Assembly (NCBI GenBank): GCA_014549065.1
Contig: JACDOX010000116.1
Coordinates: 1,355,635 to 1,419,634, forward strand
DNA length: 64,000 bases
DNA from: Cardinalis cardinalis
Taxonomy: Eukaryota; Chordata; Aves; Passeriformes; Cardinalidae
Reading direction: 5' to 3'
Position numbers and translations under genes: made by a program. The notes under the pieces were generated by a model. It was given only the letters and a program-made list of their open reading frames with translations, had not been told where the DNA came from and ran no database searches. Positions 1 through 13,242 of the stretch are shown here, one piece after another. How positions within the stretch are numbered: the first letter of the stretch is position 1; each line of letters opens with the position of its first letter.

Positions 1-2005
1 AAGTCATTATTAAAAAGTCACTTAAAATTGAGAAANTTAGGGTGGATATATAGAATTCTGCGTTCTATTTCTTAAGCAGTGCAGAAAGTTCAAGAAATTC
101 CATCTTTTGTAATAAAGTAGTTGTTTTTAGAGCAGCCACCATTTTATTCACTCAAAAGAAAGATTTAGGTTTTTGTATTGTATAATATGTGTTTTGTTGG
201 TTTTTTTCTTAGCACTGGTGAGCAGAGTATCTGTCTAAGGTAATGATTTGGACCATAAGAGTTCTGTACCCTGTCTCTTGATTTTCCTACTTGATTCTTC
301 TTCTGTTTGTATTGAAGCAAATTTTAAAAAACATTTAAAAATCTGAGTAATCTTCTGACATGGGATAAAATCATATAATACCTTATATGTAGCCTTTCCC
401 GCAGTAACTCACAGCAATATTCAGTGGGGCAGTTTCTGAATGCTGCTGCTATCCCAGCAGTGTATGAAAGATAGATCCACAGTGTAGGATTGCAGATTTT
501 CTGCTACTGTTCCAGATATTTGTAACGATGTGTTGCAAGGCAGGGGTCTAAATAACTTTTTACTTTGTGAGAATGGAAAACTGAAATGTATTAAAATGTT
601 TCATTTTGATGTCTGTTGCACAAACACGTGCCTGAAATTCCAGTGATGCTTTTAGCTTATATAAGCACTTTTTCATCTACAAGAGTCTATATTCTGGTAT
701 TATTTCTTAGATTTTTTTTTTCTAGCTTAATCACACTTCAATATAATTTAATTTAATGTGTTCTGTAATAACCTAATATTCATGCCTGTTCTGTAACTGA
801 CAGGTAAAAAAAAGTTATACATGTAAATTATTTTTCTGTTGATTAATGTGTAAGGCAGTATTAACCTGTATAATCTGTATTCACCAGTACAGTCTTTATG
901 GCAAGACTGGCCCTTTGTAACATCTCTGTCTGGGTGAGAAAGTGAGTGCATTGTCCGTTGACCAGAAATGAGAATTTGTCACATTTACACCTGGTTGCCC
1001 TTTCTCTTCATGCTTTAAGGTTACAATTTTTAACAGCCAAGTAAGCTGAACAGAACTGCTGTTTTCCTTCAGAAATTTTTTGTCCAGTCTCCTGTGCAGC
1101 TATTTGATTTTATTGATAGTAAGACTTATTGAGGTATAAATGAGAAATGGCAGCATTTCTCAGATCACAGAAATTAGTGAAAGCACATGCATGTTTGATG
1201 TTTACTCTGAATGTGACCATTTGTGTAATATGTTCTACTAGAAAATATTTTTGCTTTGGTTTGTGTAGACTATATTACAAAATGTCTGGATGTTTTGAGA
1301 GGTTGAGTGTACACGTTATTGAATCAGCTGCAGCAGCTTTCACAGATGCATTAATTTAACAAATGCATTTGTAGTTAACTGCTCCCTTGACAATAAATGA
1401 AAATGATCACCAAGCCCCAGAGCTAAAAACCTGTCCAGATTAGCCAAGTAACCAATGCTTTCTAACTATGAGTTTCAGCAGCTCATACCCCTGTTCACTG
1501 TGACAAAAAGGGTCTTGTATTACACAATTACTTTTGGGGAATATACCCAGTTACACTGGAGCCATGCTCCAGGCAGTCATCTCCCAGAGATGCTGGTTTG
1601 TCTAAGTGAGGGAATGCTTCTCTCAGTAACATGCTGGTCATGCAAATATGTCCAGAGTAATAGAGAGCCCTTCAAATCAACCAGCATGTTATACTCAAGC
1701 ATCTGTTTGGTATGTCCCCTTCACCTAAAAAGGACTTCCTTGCAGAGTACTTGTAGCAGTTCTTGAAATATCAGAGAAGCATCACTGGTTTTTGGTTAAC
1801 TCAGTGAAGGAAGGATTCCTGACAGGTTGGGATATTTTTCACTACGTATTTGCATGATACATTTGCCATGCTCATCCGGATGACTTCTGCATAGAGAAAA
1901 TTTTTGGTTTATGAACTTTATCTCACTTTAAATGCTTTGGGGTGCATTTTAAGTAGTAGTGGTGTACAAAAAATATGCCAAATTTACTGTGTAAAAGTAG
2001 AAAAT
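1..2005. other. Intronic sequence, no gene seen
   Basis: AT-rich sequence with stops in all frames and only short chance reading frames. There are no recognisable repeat families, splice-bounded conserved codons or RNA genes. It is taken as part of the upstream FBXL17 intron because of the exon at 25.25 kb. Confidence 0.6.
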
Positions 2006-2595
2006 AGTCATGCCTTAACTCCAGTCAGCAACTAAGTAGCATGCAGCTTGCACCCCCAGCTACTCGCACCATGTGATGGGGAAGAGAATCAGAAGGGAGG
2101 CAAAACCCCAGGGGTGAGGTAAGAACAGTTTAATAATTGAAATAAAATAGCAGCAGTAAGAGTAGTAGTAGTAGTAGTGTTCTACATCACTGCTGTTCAA
2201 TTATTCCTGTTGTAATGAAAAGATAGACAGCAAAATGAGACAAATAAAACCCAAGAGAAAGAAGTGAGACACAATGCCATTGTTCACCGCTTACTAATGC
2301 CCAGCCTCTTCCACAGCAGTGCTGGGCCCCTACAAATCAGTTTCCCCTGGTTTGTATACTGGGCATGGCATTCTGTGCTGTGAATATCCCTTTGGCCAGT
2401 TTGGGTCAGCTCTNCTGGCAGCGCTCCCAACCAGCTCCCTGTGCACCTCCACTCTGGCAGAGCTTGACTTGTGGTAAGCACAGTTGGGCAACAACTAAAG
2501 CATCGCTGTGTTATTATCATGAATCTCATGCTAAAGTGAAAACACAGCACTGTTCAGTGTCCTTTCACTCTACTGCACCCCAGGGAATCTGTAAT
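2006..2595 (+). mobile_element. Old, diverged endogenous-retrovirus LTR (solo)
   Basis: The block follows the order of a common bird ERV LTR. It has a degraded TGTCATGG-like start (AGTCATGCCTTAACTCC), CAGCAACTAAG, a stretch with GATGGGGAAGAGAATC, GAACAGTTTAATA near 2125, an AGT microsatellite at 2161-2179, TTTGTATACTGGGCATGG near 2350, TTTGGCCAGTTTGGGTCAGCT near 2390, and CAACAACTAAAGCATC near 2490. The 3' terminus is degraded, so the end is approximate. No internal retroviral genes flank it, so it is a solo LTR. The family name is uncertain; I would look first among bird ERVL-type LTRs. The short reading frames on both strands here are chance frames within the repeat. Confidence 0.8.
2161..2179 (+). 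repeat. (AGT)n microsatellite inside the LTR
   Basis: About six uninterrupted AGT units, preceded by a few imperfect units, within the 2.0-2.6 kb LTR. It probably arose from an AT/AG-rich simple tract in the ancestral element. Confidence 0.85.
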
Positions 2596-5500
2596 TAGCA
2601 AGAACCTCAGTAACACTTCCTCCAGAGACAAGTTTTAACATTAAATTGGTATCAAGGACAGTCTAGGAATATTTCAGCATGTTAAGCCACGTGAGGTTCT
2701 TACTGGCTTACATGGCTTGTCTTTTAACCTCGTGTTCAAATTACTTCAGTTCTTAACCCTCAATATTTTAGTATTATGCATTGTTATGTTTTTTCAAAGG
2801 AACAGATTTACAGTTGACACCTCTGGTCTCCAGGGACTGCCAGGAACTTGGGTGCAAAGAGTTGAGGTAGCTTTCAAATCCAAAGACTCACTTGTATAAC
2901 AGGCCTTTAGGGGAGTTGCTAAAGGGTAAGGACCTGTAGATTGAGTGTTTCTCTGCTTCTTTGGCAGTGAATGTGCTGTATTTTGCAGAAAGGATATGGC
3001 AACTGGATCATAATTGTTTTGTTCTGATACCTTCTTTTTCTTGCAATTATCTGTTAAGATGGTAATGTACTTTTCATTGTCTGATATTTAGAAGCTTTTA
3101 TTTTATTAATTTTGGCTCAGATAATTGCAGCTATAATTTGGATAAGCTCAGAATTACTTTGTAGGCAGTCTTACTAGTCTACCAACAAGCTTTATTCTTC
3201 AGACTTTTAAGTCAAGATGGTTGACAGACCTGAGGCTTTTGACTGCAGTGCTAAGGATTTCTGTAGACTGTCCAAGACTCATGGAAGAAGAAAANAGTTT
3301 CTCCTCCTCATGTAGGATCTGAACATTTGAGGGCTTTTGTCTGAGTTGTTAATAGATGGTTTTCCATATTGCTTTATGGAAAGAGCCACTTAATTGTTCT
3401 TTAGGTTCCAGCTAATTAGAGCATAGACAAGTAGTTTGCTCATCCCAGTATGAAGCTGAATAAACTATATACTTGGTTTTGCTTTTGCAGAAGAAACTTT
3501 TTGATCATTCATCATGAATCTGAACCAGCAATAGAGTAAATCCATGAGGCCCTGGAGGTCAAATTGTGGAATTCTTTTTTATATGTCTGTCAGGAAGATT
3601 TGTCAGCAGTTATCTTCCTCATCTTTCTGTTCTAACCCACTTCATATCATAGAATCATAGAACTGAATAGCTTCTTCTAGAGCTTTTTTAAGAAAGGGCA
3701 AACCAGGTGATGAGGTGAGAAGAAGAGCATACAGCAGCCTCAGTAGTGTGCTGATCAAAAGCTGAAAAGAGTCAGCTGCNTTTTTGGATGTTCTTAACTC
3801 ATTGACATGGCCAAATAGTTAAAAAAGTGAATGGATGGCATTCAACATATTTATATGCTGGGGACCCTTTAGCCCTGATNGAAGGAGATACTAATCCAGG
3901 ATGCTTCCTTTTCCAGTATGATTCTTAAACAGACTGAGGTCTCTAGGTGAAGGTCTAGAGTCCTTTATTTGCAACATAGACTCTGTGTTTGAAAGTATTT
4001 CATATTGGTTAAATCTAGTGTGTCTTCAGTGGCTTTCAGTTTTGTGCCATATTCCTGTATAGATATTATTATTTTGTATGCTACCAACAATAATTGGTGC
4101 TGGTACATGTAGTACCTGGATACATATAGTACATGTCTCATGGGTTACTGTAGCCTGGCATTTTAGATGGATAACTTCTATCCTTACACTTTCTAAGCCG
4201 GCTGTGGCTGGAGGCATTGTTGTCCTTTCTGGTAATGAAGCAAAAAGTTTTTGAAATCAAACAAAAAAGCCAGTTAAAAAAAAAAAAGACAATAGAGATG
4301 AAGATATGCATAGGATATGTGCCCCAAGTCATATACCAAAGGATCTTTGCTTCAGGGTATGGAATACAATACAATAATTGAGTGTGGGATTAAAAGTGTG
4401 AGTTGTGTCCATTCTTGCTGTGATGTTGGAAAAAAATTGAGTTGGTTAGGACCAAAACACTTGCATAATGGATGGATGAAAGGAAAAATCTATTTCCTGT
4501 TCAAAATCTGTGAGAAAATACTGCTGCAAATATTTTTGACAAGATGTCAGGAGTAATTTTTAGTTTTCTAGTAGTGTTCTGACTAAAGCAAAATGTCTTA
4601 TTTGAAACACAAAGCTCAATATAGCTGTTAATCTTCAACAGTTTTGATGGAAAATATATAAAAGTAAACTTTGGTTGATAGATACCCCACTTTTTTCAGG
4701 TAACGCTTTTCCATGTTCCCTAAACTATTTGAAACTTGCTATGTTTCTATGGGTTTACCATGAAACACTGAAAACAAGATGTTTTCAATACCAGCTTCAG
4801 GCAAAATGGATCTCCTTAGAATAATAGATTTCTCTAACAGTCTTTGTTTTCTTTTATATGGCTTCCTCTAATGAAAGCCAGTCCTATTCTCAAATACACT
4901 TTGAGATAGTACTTATATGAGGGTTTATTAATTCTTCTTTCCACTGGAAAAGAGCATTCCTGACTTCTGACCATAGCCACTGTACTGTTAAATATAAATA
5001 TATTTTTATGATATCAGAAATTAATGAAGATTGNCTCAAGAGTGTTCCCCTGTTTGGCATTGTAAGATGAATTATCTTTAATTTTCTTTTTCTTGAACTG
5101 CTGCTATAAAGAGGTTTTCTATTTAGTTCAACTGGCAAATAACCACACTGTTAGAAATATTCCTATTTTTATACATAAGGCAACATATTTTATCTTAGTT
5201 GTAAAAAATAGAGNGCTGAAGCATCTGCTTTCAATACACTTAAAAGGAATTGCATTGATGTTTTTGTTGCAGAAAGAGCAAAGAGTATATATTTTTCCTA
5301 TATTAAATAAATGAACTGACGTTGAGGCTGTGAATTTTTTTTAAAGCCATATGTAGAAGGCAAATCATATTTGCCGTATTTATTTCTGCAGTAAACTATT
5401 ATTGGCTATGACACATGTCTAAATGTATGATACACAATGTGCTGAGGTTCATTTGGTATCTTGATTTTTGCTGACTTTTCCTGAAGATTTTAAAGGATGC

Positions 5501-8500
5501 TCATCCTTCCATGTAAGGGNTATCTGCATGGAGCAGGCCACATCTAATTCATGGCTTTAAGCCCTTTGATCTGCTACAGATAGCAGCCTCTATCATTTAT
5601 TTTGAGCTTCCCACCTATTCTGGAAGACTGGACTGATTTTCTTCTGTTTCCTGCATTCCTGTTGGATGTTTTAGGAGTCAGAATTTCAGCTGCTTTCCTG
5701 AATACTAAACACTGCTACAGTTTTCTGAAACATGAGTGTCAGCATGAAAGGCTTGGAGAAGTGTTGAGACATCTTTCTGGAGGGCTAGGAGGAAATCTTA
5801 CTTTTGAATTGAGTGATGGTAAAAACCCACTCAGGGTGCTGTTATGCAACAGTTTTCTGCAATTTTTTAAGTTTCAAACTGGAATGTGAAGTCTGTCTCC
5901 CTGCTCCACACTTGTAGATAAATACAAAAGGAAGGCAACTTCATAGAAAATTCTTCAGAAAAGTTTAGTTCTGCATCTCATTTGTTCACATTCAGGAGNT
6001 GTTTTTGGCTCCTTGTCACATTTGACAAATTCTTCCATTTTACTGTATAGCAACTTACATTTTCAATAAAAAAATTAAATATTTAATGACCATACATTGT
6101 CGTACATGTTTACCTGGCCTTTACTCATAAAGATGCTTGGGGAGCTATGTATCTATTTGCAAATAGATCTAGTCACGTGTACAAACATAGATGTTAGAGT
6201 TAATACTCAGCTCAAATTGCTTTCCACAAACATGAGATGTTACTGTATTAAGAACTTNATTCAACATTTAAAAGTCTTCTTTATTTTTTTTTTATTTTCA
6301 GGATATCTAACTTGTAAAAATTTCTTTATGAGAACTGTAAATCCATTTTCATTATTCCCTAAAGGTAGATTTTTTTTTTTTCTCACTGGAATTACATATA
6401 GTGAGTTTGGGGTTGCTTTATGGTGTTATATTTTTTTTTAATTTATATATTTCCTTAGTATCTATAACAAGCTGAAAAACTCATGAGCAGCTTTTTTTGC
6501 CCTGTATAAGGTCTTTTAAATAACTCCGAAATCTTTTATAAAGCTTCACAGTTTAGGAAATACATGCATGTAATACATAATTACAGGGGAAATTCTACGT
6601 TGACGATACATGCAATTGCATTTTTCCAGCAGTCATAAGATCTAGTGTAACCTCTTGGTTGTTGACTGATAGATTCAGCACATAGCTTAAAATGCTTGGT
6701 TTTATCTTTGATTTTTACTGTTTCCAAAGGCATTATTTTAAACATTATTTTCTTCAAGTGTTTTTTCCTATATAAAACTTTATTTAGCTCATGTATTTTT
6801 GTATTAAGAAATGCACCTTTCCCTGGTGTCTTAGTCTTTTTTGTTTCCTTTTTTTGTCACTTGATTAATGTATTACACTTTTTATTTACCTGGGTCTGCA
6901 GTTTTGGAAGCTTTTCATGNATTATATCTCTCGTCTATGAAAGAGTAAAACAAATTATTTGTTTTCATCTGNTTTTTTTTCCTATTGAATGCCAGAGTGT
7001 GTGTTTGTAGGGGATTACAAAGTATGGTAATAAATTGTTAATTGCATTATTGTGATTGTCTTCAAAGACCACTGCTGAAGTGTTTGAGAATCCTTAGGAA
7101 CAGCTTATTAAGAATCTTTATATGCCTTTGACTCCAACTTGAGTGCTTGTAAAGATTAGTGGCCACTTCTATCTTCCTTGAGCTTGTCAGGTTGAGAGGC
7201 CTATGAAGAGTTATTTGAGTGGAGGTTTGTGGGTTTTCTGAATAATTTTATATGAGGCATAAACAAAGTTTAGAACCATGTTATATGTAAACCAGGGATT
7301 ATATTCTTATTTGTTGTTCTTCTAATACTCTATTTTGTTATGCTAAGAGGAGAAACATACTTTAAGAGTTCTTGGATGTTTGCAATGCATTGTTTTTTTC
7401 TCCATTACTTCTCCAATACTTGGAGAATTTCTTGATAAAAATTTTAATTCTTTACATATTACCCATCTGCCTGGCTTTTCTTTTTGTTGTTAATTGCAGA
7501 TATAAATTCTTATTTTATAACTCTTTCTAATAAATCTACCTGGTTAAAGAAGGTTTCCAGATTATGTAAGAAATCAAAAACTCCCGCTGTGTGAAAATAA
7601 TCTGAAAATCCTTTTTCCACTGTGTTTGACAAACATCACTATTTTCACCCTTAGTAATCTTCAAACTTTCCACACGTTAAACAAAATTAGTCTGGATGAG
7701 TACAAATGAAAATTATTTAGTGTGTAAGTTGACACAGTGGACCCTCGGGGGGAAAGATGATGGTTAAGAAAAAAAAATGAATAAGTTCCCATTCCAGCTC
7801 TTCAGTTAGCTGGGGCTCTTACCAGCCAAACCTTCCAAACCATCTCAGGCTACAGCCACCTTTGTAGGGATTTAATTGCCTTCCTTTTTGTGAGGGGATC
7901 TGCTACACCACACGGTGATTATCTGAGACAACCAGAGGAAATGGATGCAGACACTGACTTCCATCACAAGAGCTCTTTCTGTGCTGCCACCGAAGGCTCC
8001 TGTTAAACCCTGCCTCTTTGTTTTTGTGTAAAAAGCACCCCAAACCCAAAAACAACCAAACAAAATAACAGTTGAGCTTCTCAATTATTTTCACAAACAG
8101 TATCATAAGCATATATTTAGTGTGGGAACCTATGGTGGTGAAATTTTGTNACTGGGTAAAATAAAAATATTTATTATAAAAATAAAATAATCCTGTGGAC
8201 ATTCAGTTTTCAATGAGGTTTTGATACTTGTAAATGAAATAAGAATGTGAATGGTAAGCTCTTAGTGACAGGACATGTTTTCATCTGCAGTCATAAATCA
8301 GTTGTGAACATTTAGATTATATAATTGTTTTGTAGTAGCGTAGGCTTATCTTTATTTCTAGGCTTAAAATTATTATAACTGCTCTTGGTTTTAAATCTGT
8401 GCTTCAATATAATCAACAGACCTCTAAAGCCATTTGATAGAGATCTTTTTGGAGGAAAAAGGTGCTGTGTAAGTAGGCAGTGCCATATTTGATAAGAATG

Positions 8501-11500
8501 TGCAAGATAGTGCGTGTCAAACCATCCTGAAATCTCTATGCCACGACTCAGAGTCTTACTTTAGAAGTAAGGAGCCCAGAGGGTGGCAGTGAAGGCAAAG
8601 TTATCCGGCTTTGTCCAAGCATTTCTCACAAAGACAAGCCATGCTGAAAAGTAGAGACATTTTAGAAATCACCAGGTTACCACTGGTAAAATGAAATTGG
8701 CTACAGGGAAAAGGGAAAAATTTTTTTGTGTCCAATTGAGAGGCACAAGAGAGGCACACGAGAAACCAAGATCTGGGATTACTGTGATCACTGTTGTATT
8801 TTTTGCAGGGACAGGCAGTGATTTCATAATTTCTTATACTGAAAGAGAATAAGAATGGTTCAGAATAATCTGTTGGGAGTTGATGGTAATTATTATAGCT
8901 GATGCCAACTGGTAGCCAAGAATTATGGCTGTTTCTTGATTCCCAGATTAACAGAGTTCTTAAAGGACAGAAAGGTTTTGAAATCTGGATTCAACTGGAG
9001 AGTTACGTGTGTTTCAGTTAGCTCTGTCTCACTTTCAAGTGCTTGGCATGATCTCAGTTTCTTCAATCATGCTAAAAGATTGTGGATTATTACTCATTAT
9101 ATTCCTGTAACAAAGTTTTATAGGTTATTTTAAGATGCCTTTTGTGTTGCATCCATTTCACTGAAGTGCTGTTCCTGTAATTTATCAATTAGCAACTTTT
9201 GTTTATATATTGTTAAATAAAATTAATTAAAATTCACTTTAATAGAGAGGTTGCCATTTTTTAAACACTGTCAAGTAGTTGATAATAGCTAATTATCTGA
9301 ACTTGAAATCAAGCTGAGCTGTGTATAGAAAATTCACTCTGCTTCTGATCATTGTGATATCCTATAGAATGTCCAAGTCATGATGTCTGAAAGGTGTGTA
9401 TATTTGAAATTTATTACTTCTGATGAATATTGAGGAGTAGTCTAAAAAAATTTCTTGTCAACTTTTTATGTTACTTGCACCTCTTTGTGCTGTAGTCAGA
9501 GTGTGACTGCAACCATGTTTATCCCTGGCATGAAACAAAATACTGTATTCACAGTTGTGAGAGTGCTTCTTGAGAGAAAAATAGCATCATTTTATGGACT
9601 GGCTCACAAATGCCCAGTTTATGTACACAAGGTGGCAGTACGGGTGATAGTAAGGGGTGGAATTATTAGTTGTTAAGACTTTTTCCTCTGTAAATATCTG
9701 CACACATTATTTTACTGGTTTTATATTTTTATATCCAAAAAATGGGAAAAACCTACATTAACATAAGTAGAAATACGCATAGATACTGTATATTGACTAT
9801 GTTTTCATCTGTGTTACTATTTAGAAATATTAATGCATTNAAATACTTTTAAATGCATTTCTGAAGTTCTAATGTTTCTACTTTGAATTATTTACAGTAC
9901 ATACATCAACCTTTTTCTGAAAAACCTAGCATTTAAAAATAAAATAAAGAGAGCAAACTGTGACATAACAATATAATTTTAGTCTAAATTTGTGTCTGCT
10001 TATTATTTGCTCATTAGTCTACAGTTCAGAAGTTTTGGCACTGCAGTGATAACTGTGATGTTATCAGAAATACCTAAATCTTTAAGAAAAGTTATTAACC
10101 CTCATCTAGAGGTCATTCAAATGAAATGTAAATACTCAGTTAAAAAATCTTTTCCTTCTTCTACCTTTCTGAGACAATGGGCTTATAACTGTAGTATGCA
10201 GTGGAAATTAATCTTTTTAGCCAAGATTCATAATTTACAATGCAAAATGCAACTGGAAGCCAAGAAAATTACAATTGGAAAATTTCATTAGAAGCAGTCA
10301 CATTTTGCACTACTTGCAATTTTGGAAGGCTCAGAAAATCTTGGGTTTTGAGATTCAAATATATAAGCAATGTATTTGTAGGAAACAAATACTTCAAAAA
10401 CTTCTTTACAACATGTAGGTAAAAAATTAATTTGGTGGTGACTGAAATCAAAATTAAAGGTAAGGATACAAATGTGTTCTCTGTTTTTTTACCTGTGATG
10501 ATCTACGTCTTGTCTGACCACACTGGGCTCCTGCTGAACTGAGGAATTACTGACTGGTGACAGGTGTTAATTGATTGGTGTAGTCACAGGAAAGGATGTC
10601 ATGTTGGTTTTCTATGATCTGCTACTTCCACTTACTCTTCCACCTAGCATAGAAACATTATNATACACTGATTTAGTCTCACTGCTGTCCCAAACTTCAT
10701 CACAGAGAAAGTAAATTTTATTCAATAGGTTAGTGGGGATGGACTTAATTTGAAAATGCTCAGACTTTGTTTCATCATGATGAACAAAATCATGTCTTGA
10801 GGTGCCTAGGGTGCAGTGAATAGTTCAACTAGAGCCACACAAACAAGTCAGACAGGAAATGGGAATCACATTAAAGCCAGTGGAGAAGAATTTGAGGTGT
10901 ATGAGCTCTGCTTAGTGATACGTCCCTTGGTTTTACTATAACAGAAATAAGCTGAACTACTGTCATAATTTTCTAAAAAAAAAAGCAGTAGAGATACCAA
11001 GCAGCTTAGTCACATGAATAATTCATCCAGATAGCAGGAGGAAATAGTAAGTGAGCTCTTCTAAATCCAGGATTAAACCTGAAGTTGCTAAAATCAGAAA
11101 AGGCATTAGGATTCCTTACTAATTAAGTGCCGTAACTGAAAACCTCATGCAATTGTGTAACAACTCACTAGAATGGGAATATGAAAGGTCTCATTCTGCT
11201 TTTTGGGGCACAATTTGGTAGTTATTTGTTTTAGAGGAAACTGATACATATCTTCAAGCAGGTAAATAATGCTAATGCATTTCTTTCATGGCCCCAAGCA
11301 AAAGATTTAGCCTGCCATATCACCACTTATATGTTTCCTGCTATGTCCAAGATGAATATTAGCTAAAACACATCTCCATAAGCACATTAGGATGCTAGCT
11401 GGTGCAGGAAGTATTTTAAGATTTTGTCAACACTTTGAAGTGATCAGTATTGGAGGTAATTAATTCTGTCAATGAGCTACTTTGAAGGCCTAGTAATGTT

Positions 11501-11972
11501 TGATGCCATTACCTTGAGATTCTGTGCGTGGGGTTAAAGATTTCAAACGACTTGCCATAGCAAATAATTTTGCATTTATGATTTGTGGACAAATGTTACA
11601 TGTTTTTTTTCCCATGCGGGAGGTCATTCTTTCTCAACCAGTGTCATCCTATGTACTTCTGCTGAAAGTACTAGACGAAAAATGAAGTTGGAGGAACAGG
11701 TGGAAACTTAGTTTTCAATCCAATATGAATGCATTACTTGTGCTTTTTGAATCACTTTGGCTGACTATTTACCTCCTAATGAAATTCCAATCTTGCAATT
11801 AGAAAACAAGTTTCAGTCCTTCTGTGGATGTTGGGAACTTAAGACAAATACAAACTCAAATTGACCGTGCCTATCATAGGTACAGGCAAGTTAGTAAGAT
11901 TATAAAGAAGGTCTTTATCTAGATAAAAATTTGAATTAAAATGTTACTAGACTGTGTCTAGCAATGAGTTAC
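2596..11972. other. Intronic sequence, no gene seen
   Basis: About 9.4 kb of mostly unique AT-rich sequence. A short CR1-tail-like motif (ATCATAGAATCATAGAA, 3646-3662) is the only LINE trace I see. There are poly-T and poly-A runs (for example near 4277, 6285 and 6430). A CTCF-like core sits at 9625-9638. Open frames reach at most about 110 codons, contain Ns or simple runs, and show no conserved domain. Confidence 0.55.
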
Positions 11973-12922
11973 TGTCGTGGTTTGAAAGGAAATGAGTTTT
12001 TTGGGATGCTGTGGTCAAACCAATAGGTGCTCAGATTTGAATATTGGCACCTGGTGTAGCCACTGAGGACATGGATNCGCCTCTGAGAACACAGGGGGTT
12101 AAAAGCAGAGAACNCCCAGGGGGAAGCTCTCTTGGTTCCGGTGGTGAAAGAGGTCAGACCTTCCCTGCCGGGCNGCTGTGGGCTGGGCAGGGGAGGGGAA
12201 GCCATGCGGCCGNGTGAGGTAGGCCAGGGCCTTGGACAGAGAAGGGAGGTGAGGGCCCCTGCAGGATGGAACGGGGGAGGAACATTAGAGAGGCATCGGG
12301 CAGCTCCCCCCACCCCCAGGAGAGAGAGAGAGAGACCTGGTGCCTGTGCTGGTGAGACCTTAAAATTTGATAGCACAGCCGGCCGAGAAGGAGAAGGGAG
12401 GAGGGTGCAGCGAGAAGGTGCCCAGCAGGGCAGCCATGGGAGCTCTGGACAGGCAGAGCCTGAGATTTTTAACCCTTTTCTTGGATGATGGAAACCTTAC
12501 AAATGCTGATCCTCCTGGAGCTCAATGAGAAGAGAAATAGNGATGAGATAACAGGAAATAGGCCACGAGAGAAGTTGAGAAGAATCCTAGGTGGGAGGAG
12601 ATGATGGAGTNGCCTTTGGCTGGACTTTTCTTGTATAGCCATGGACAGAACCATTTTTCCTGTGACACAGAGACTGCATTTAGTGGGNAGGCAATGGCTC
12701 GGAGCTAAGGGAATGCAGTGATGTGAAAGAGTGCGTGAACAGAGATGACGGGTGAGGAGGGTGATGGTGCCCTCCATCTTCAGGGAAGAAGATCTCTGTT
12801 CTCAAGACCCCTCAGCCCCAGGGGGTGAAATTTGGGAGGGGGACAGGTGTCCNGAAAGCGAGAAACTGTGCTTTTATTGGAACTGGGAAAAGCACCCTTA
12901 AAAGGAAAACCCTAAAAGCAGC

Positions 12923-13027
12923 NCTGGTCCATGNGNAGTGGTGAGANCACTGGNCATGGAAGGAAGATGTCATGATGGCAAATGNTCTCTGNGCNGTGCN
13001 ACGNGTNACATGGAAACACACGANGTN
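12923..13027. other. Cluster of ambiguous bases
   Basis: Thirteen Ns fall within about 105 bp, against roughly one per several hundred bases elsewhere. Because the cluster lies inside a multi-copy LTR, collapsed reads from different copies or a low-quality consensus are the likely causes. Translations across it are unreliable. Confidence 0.9.
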
Positions 13028-13236
13028 TCAACGGTGTTTCCAGGGGAAGCCTATGGCACAAGAGGGACTCGTCACTCCTTGATGAACTGAGAATTGATTA
13101 TCTGAAGAGTGGTGATGGATTGAGAGTTGGTGATCTGAGGGATAGATGTATTGGAAATTTGGTGGGGGGAGGAGGAAATGTTTTTGGAAGGTTTTCATTC
13201 TTACTATGTGTTTCTTTTTACATATAGTTGTAAGTT

Positions 13237-13242
13237 AATAAA
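13237..13242 (+). terminator. Polyadenylation signal within the LTR
   Basis: AATAAA followed by a TTTTCTTTGTTTCT tract, about 120 bp before the LTR 3' end. This is the expected R/U5 arrangement for retroviral transcripts. It could also act as an intronic polyadenylation site for the host gene, because it lies on the same strand as FBXL17. Confidence 0.5.

Noticed and set aside
3646..3664. ATCATAGAATCATAGAACT as the start of another minus-strand CR1
   Set aside because: Only the tail-like octamers are present. The following bases do not continue into CR1, so a separate element cannot be supported.
11969..12488. Frames of 135 (minus) and 118 (plus) codons in a GC-rich region
   Set aside because: Both lie in or at the edge of the solo LTR, are interrupted by Ns and show no protein domain.
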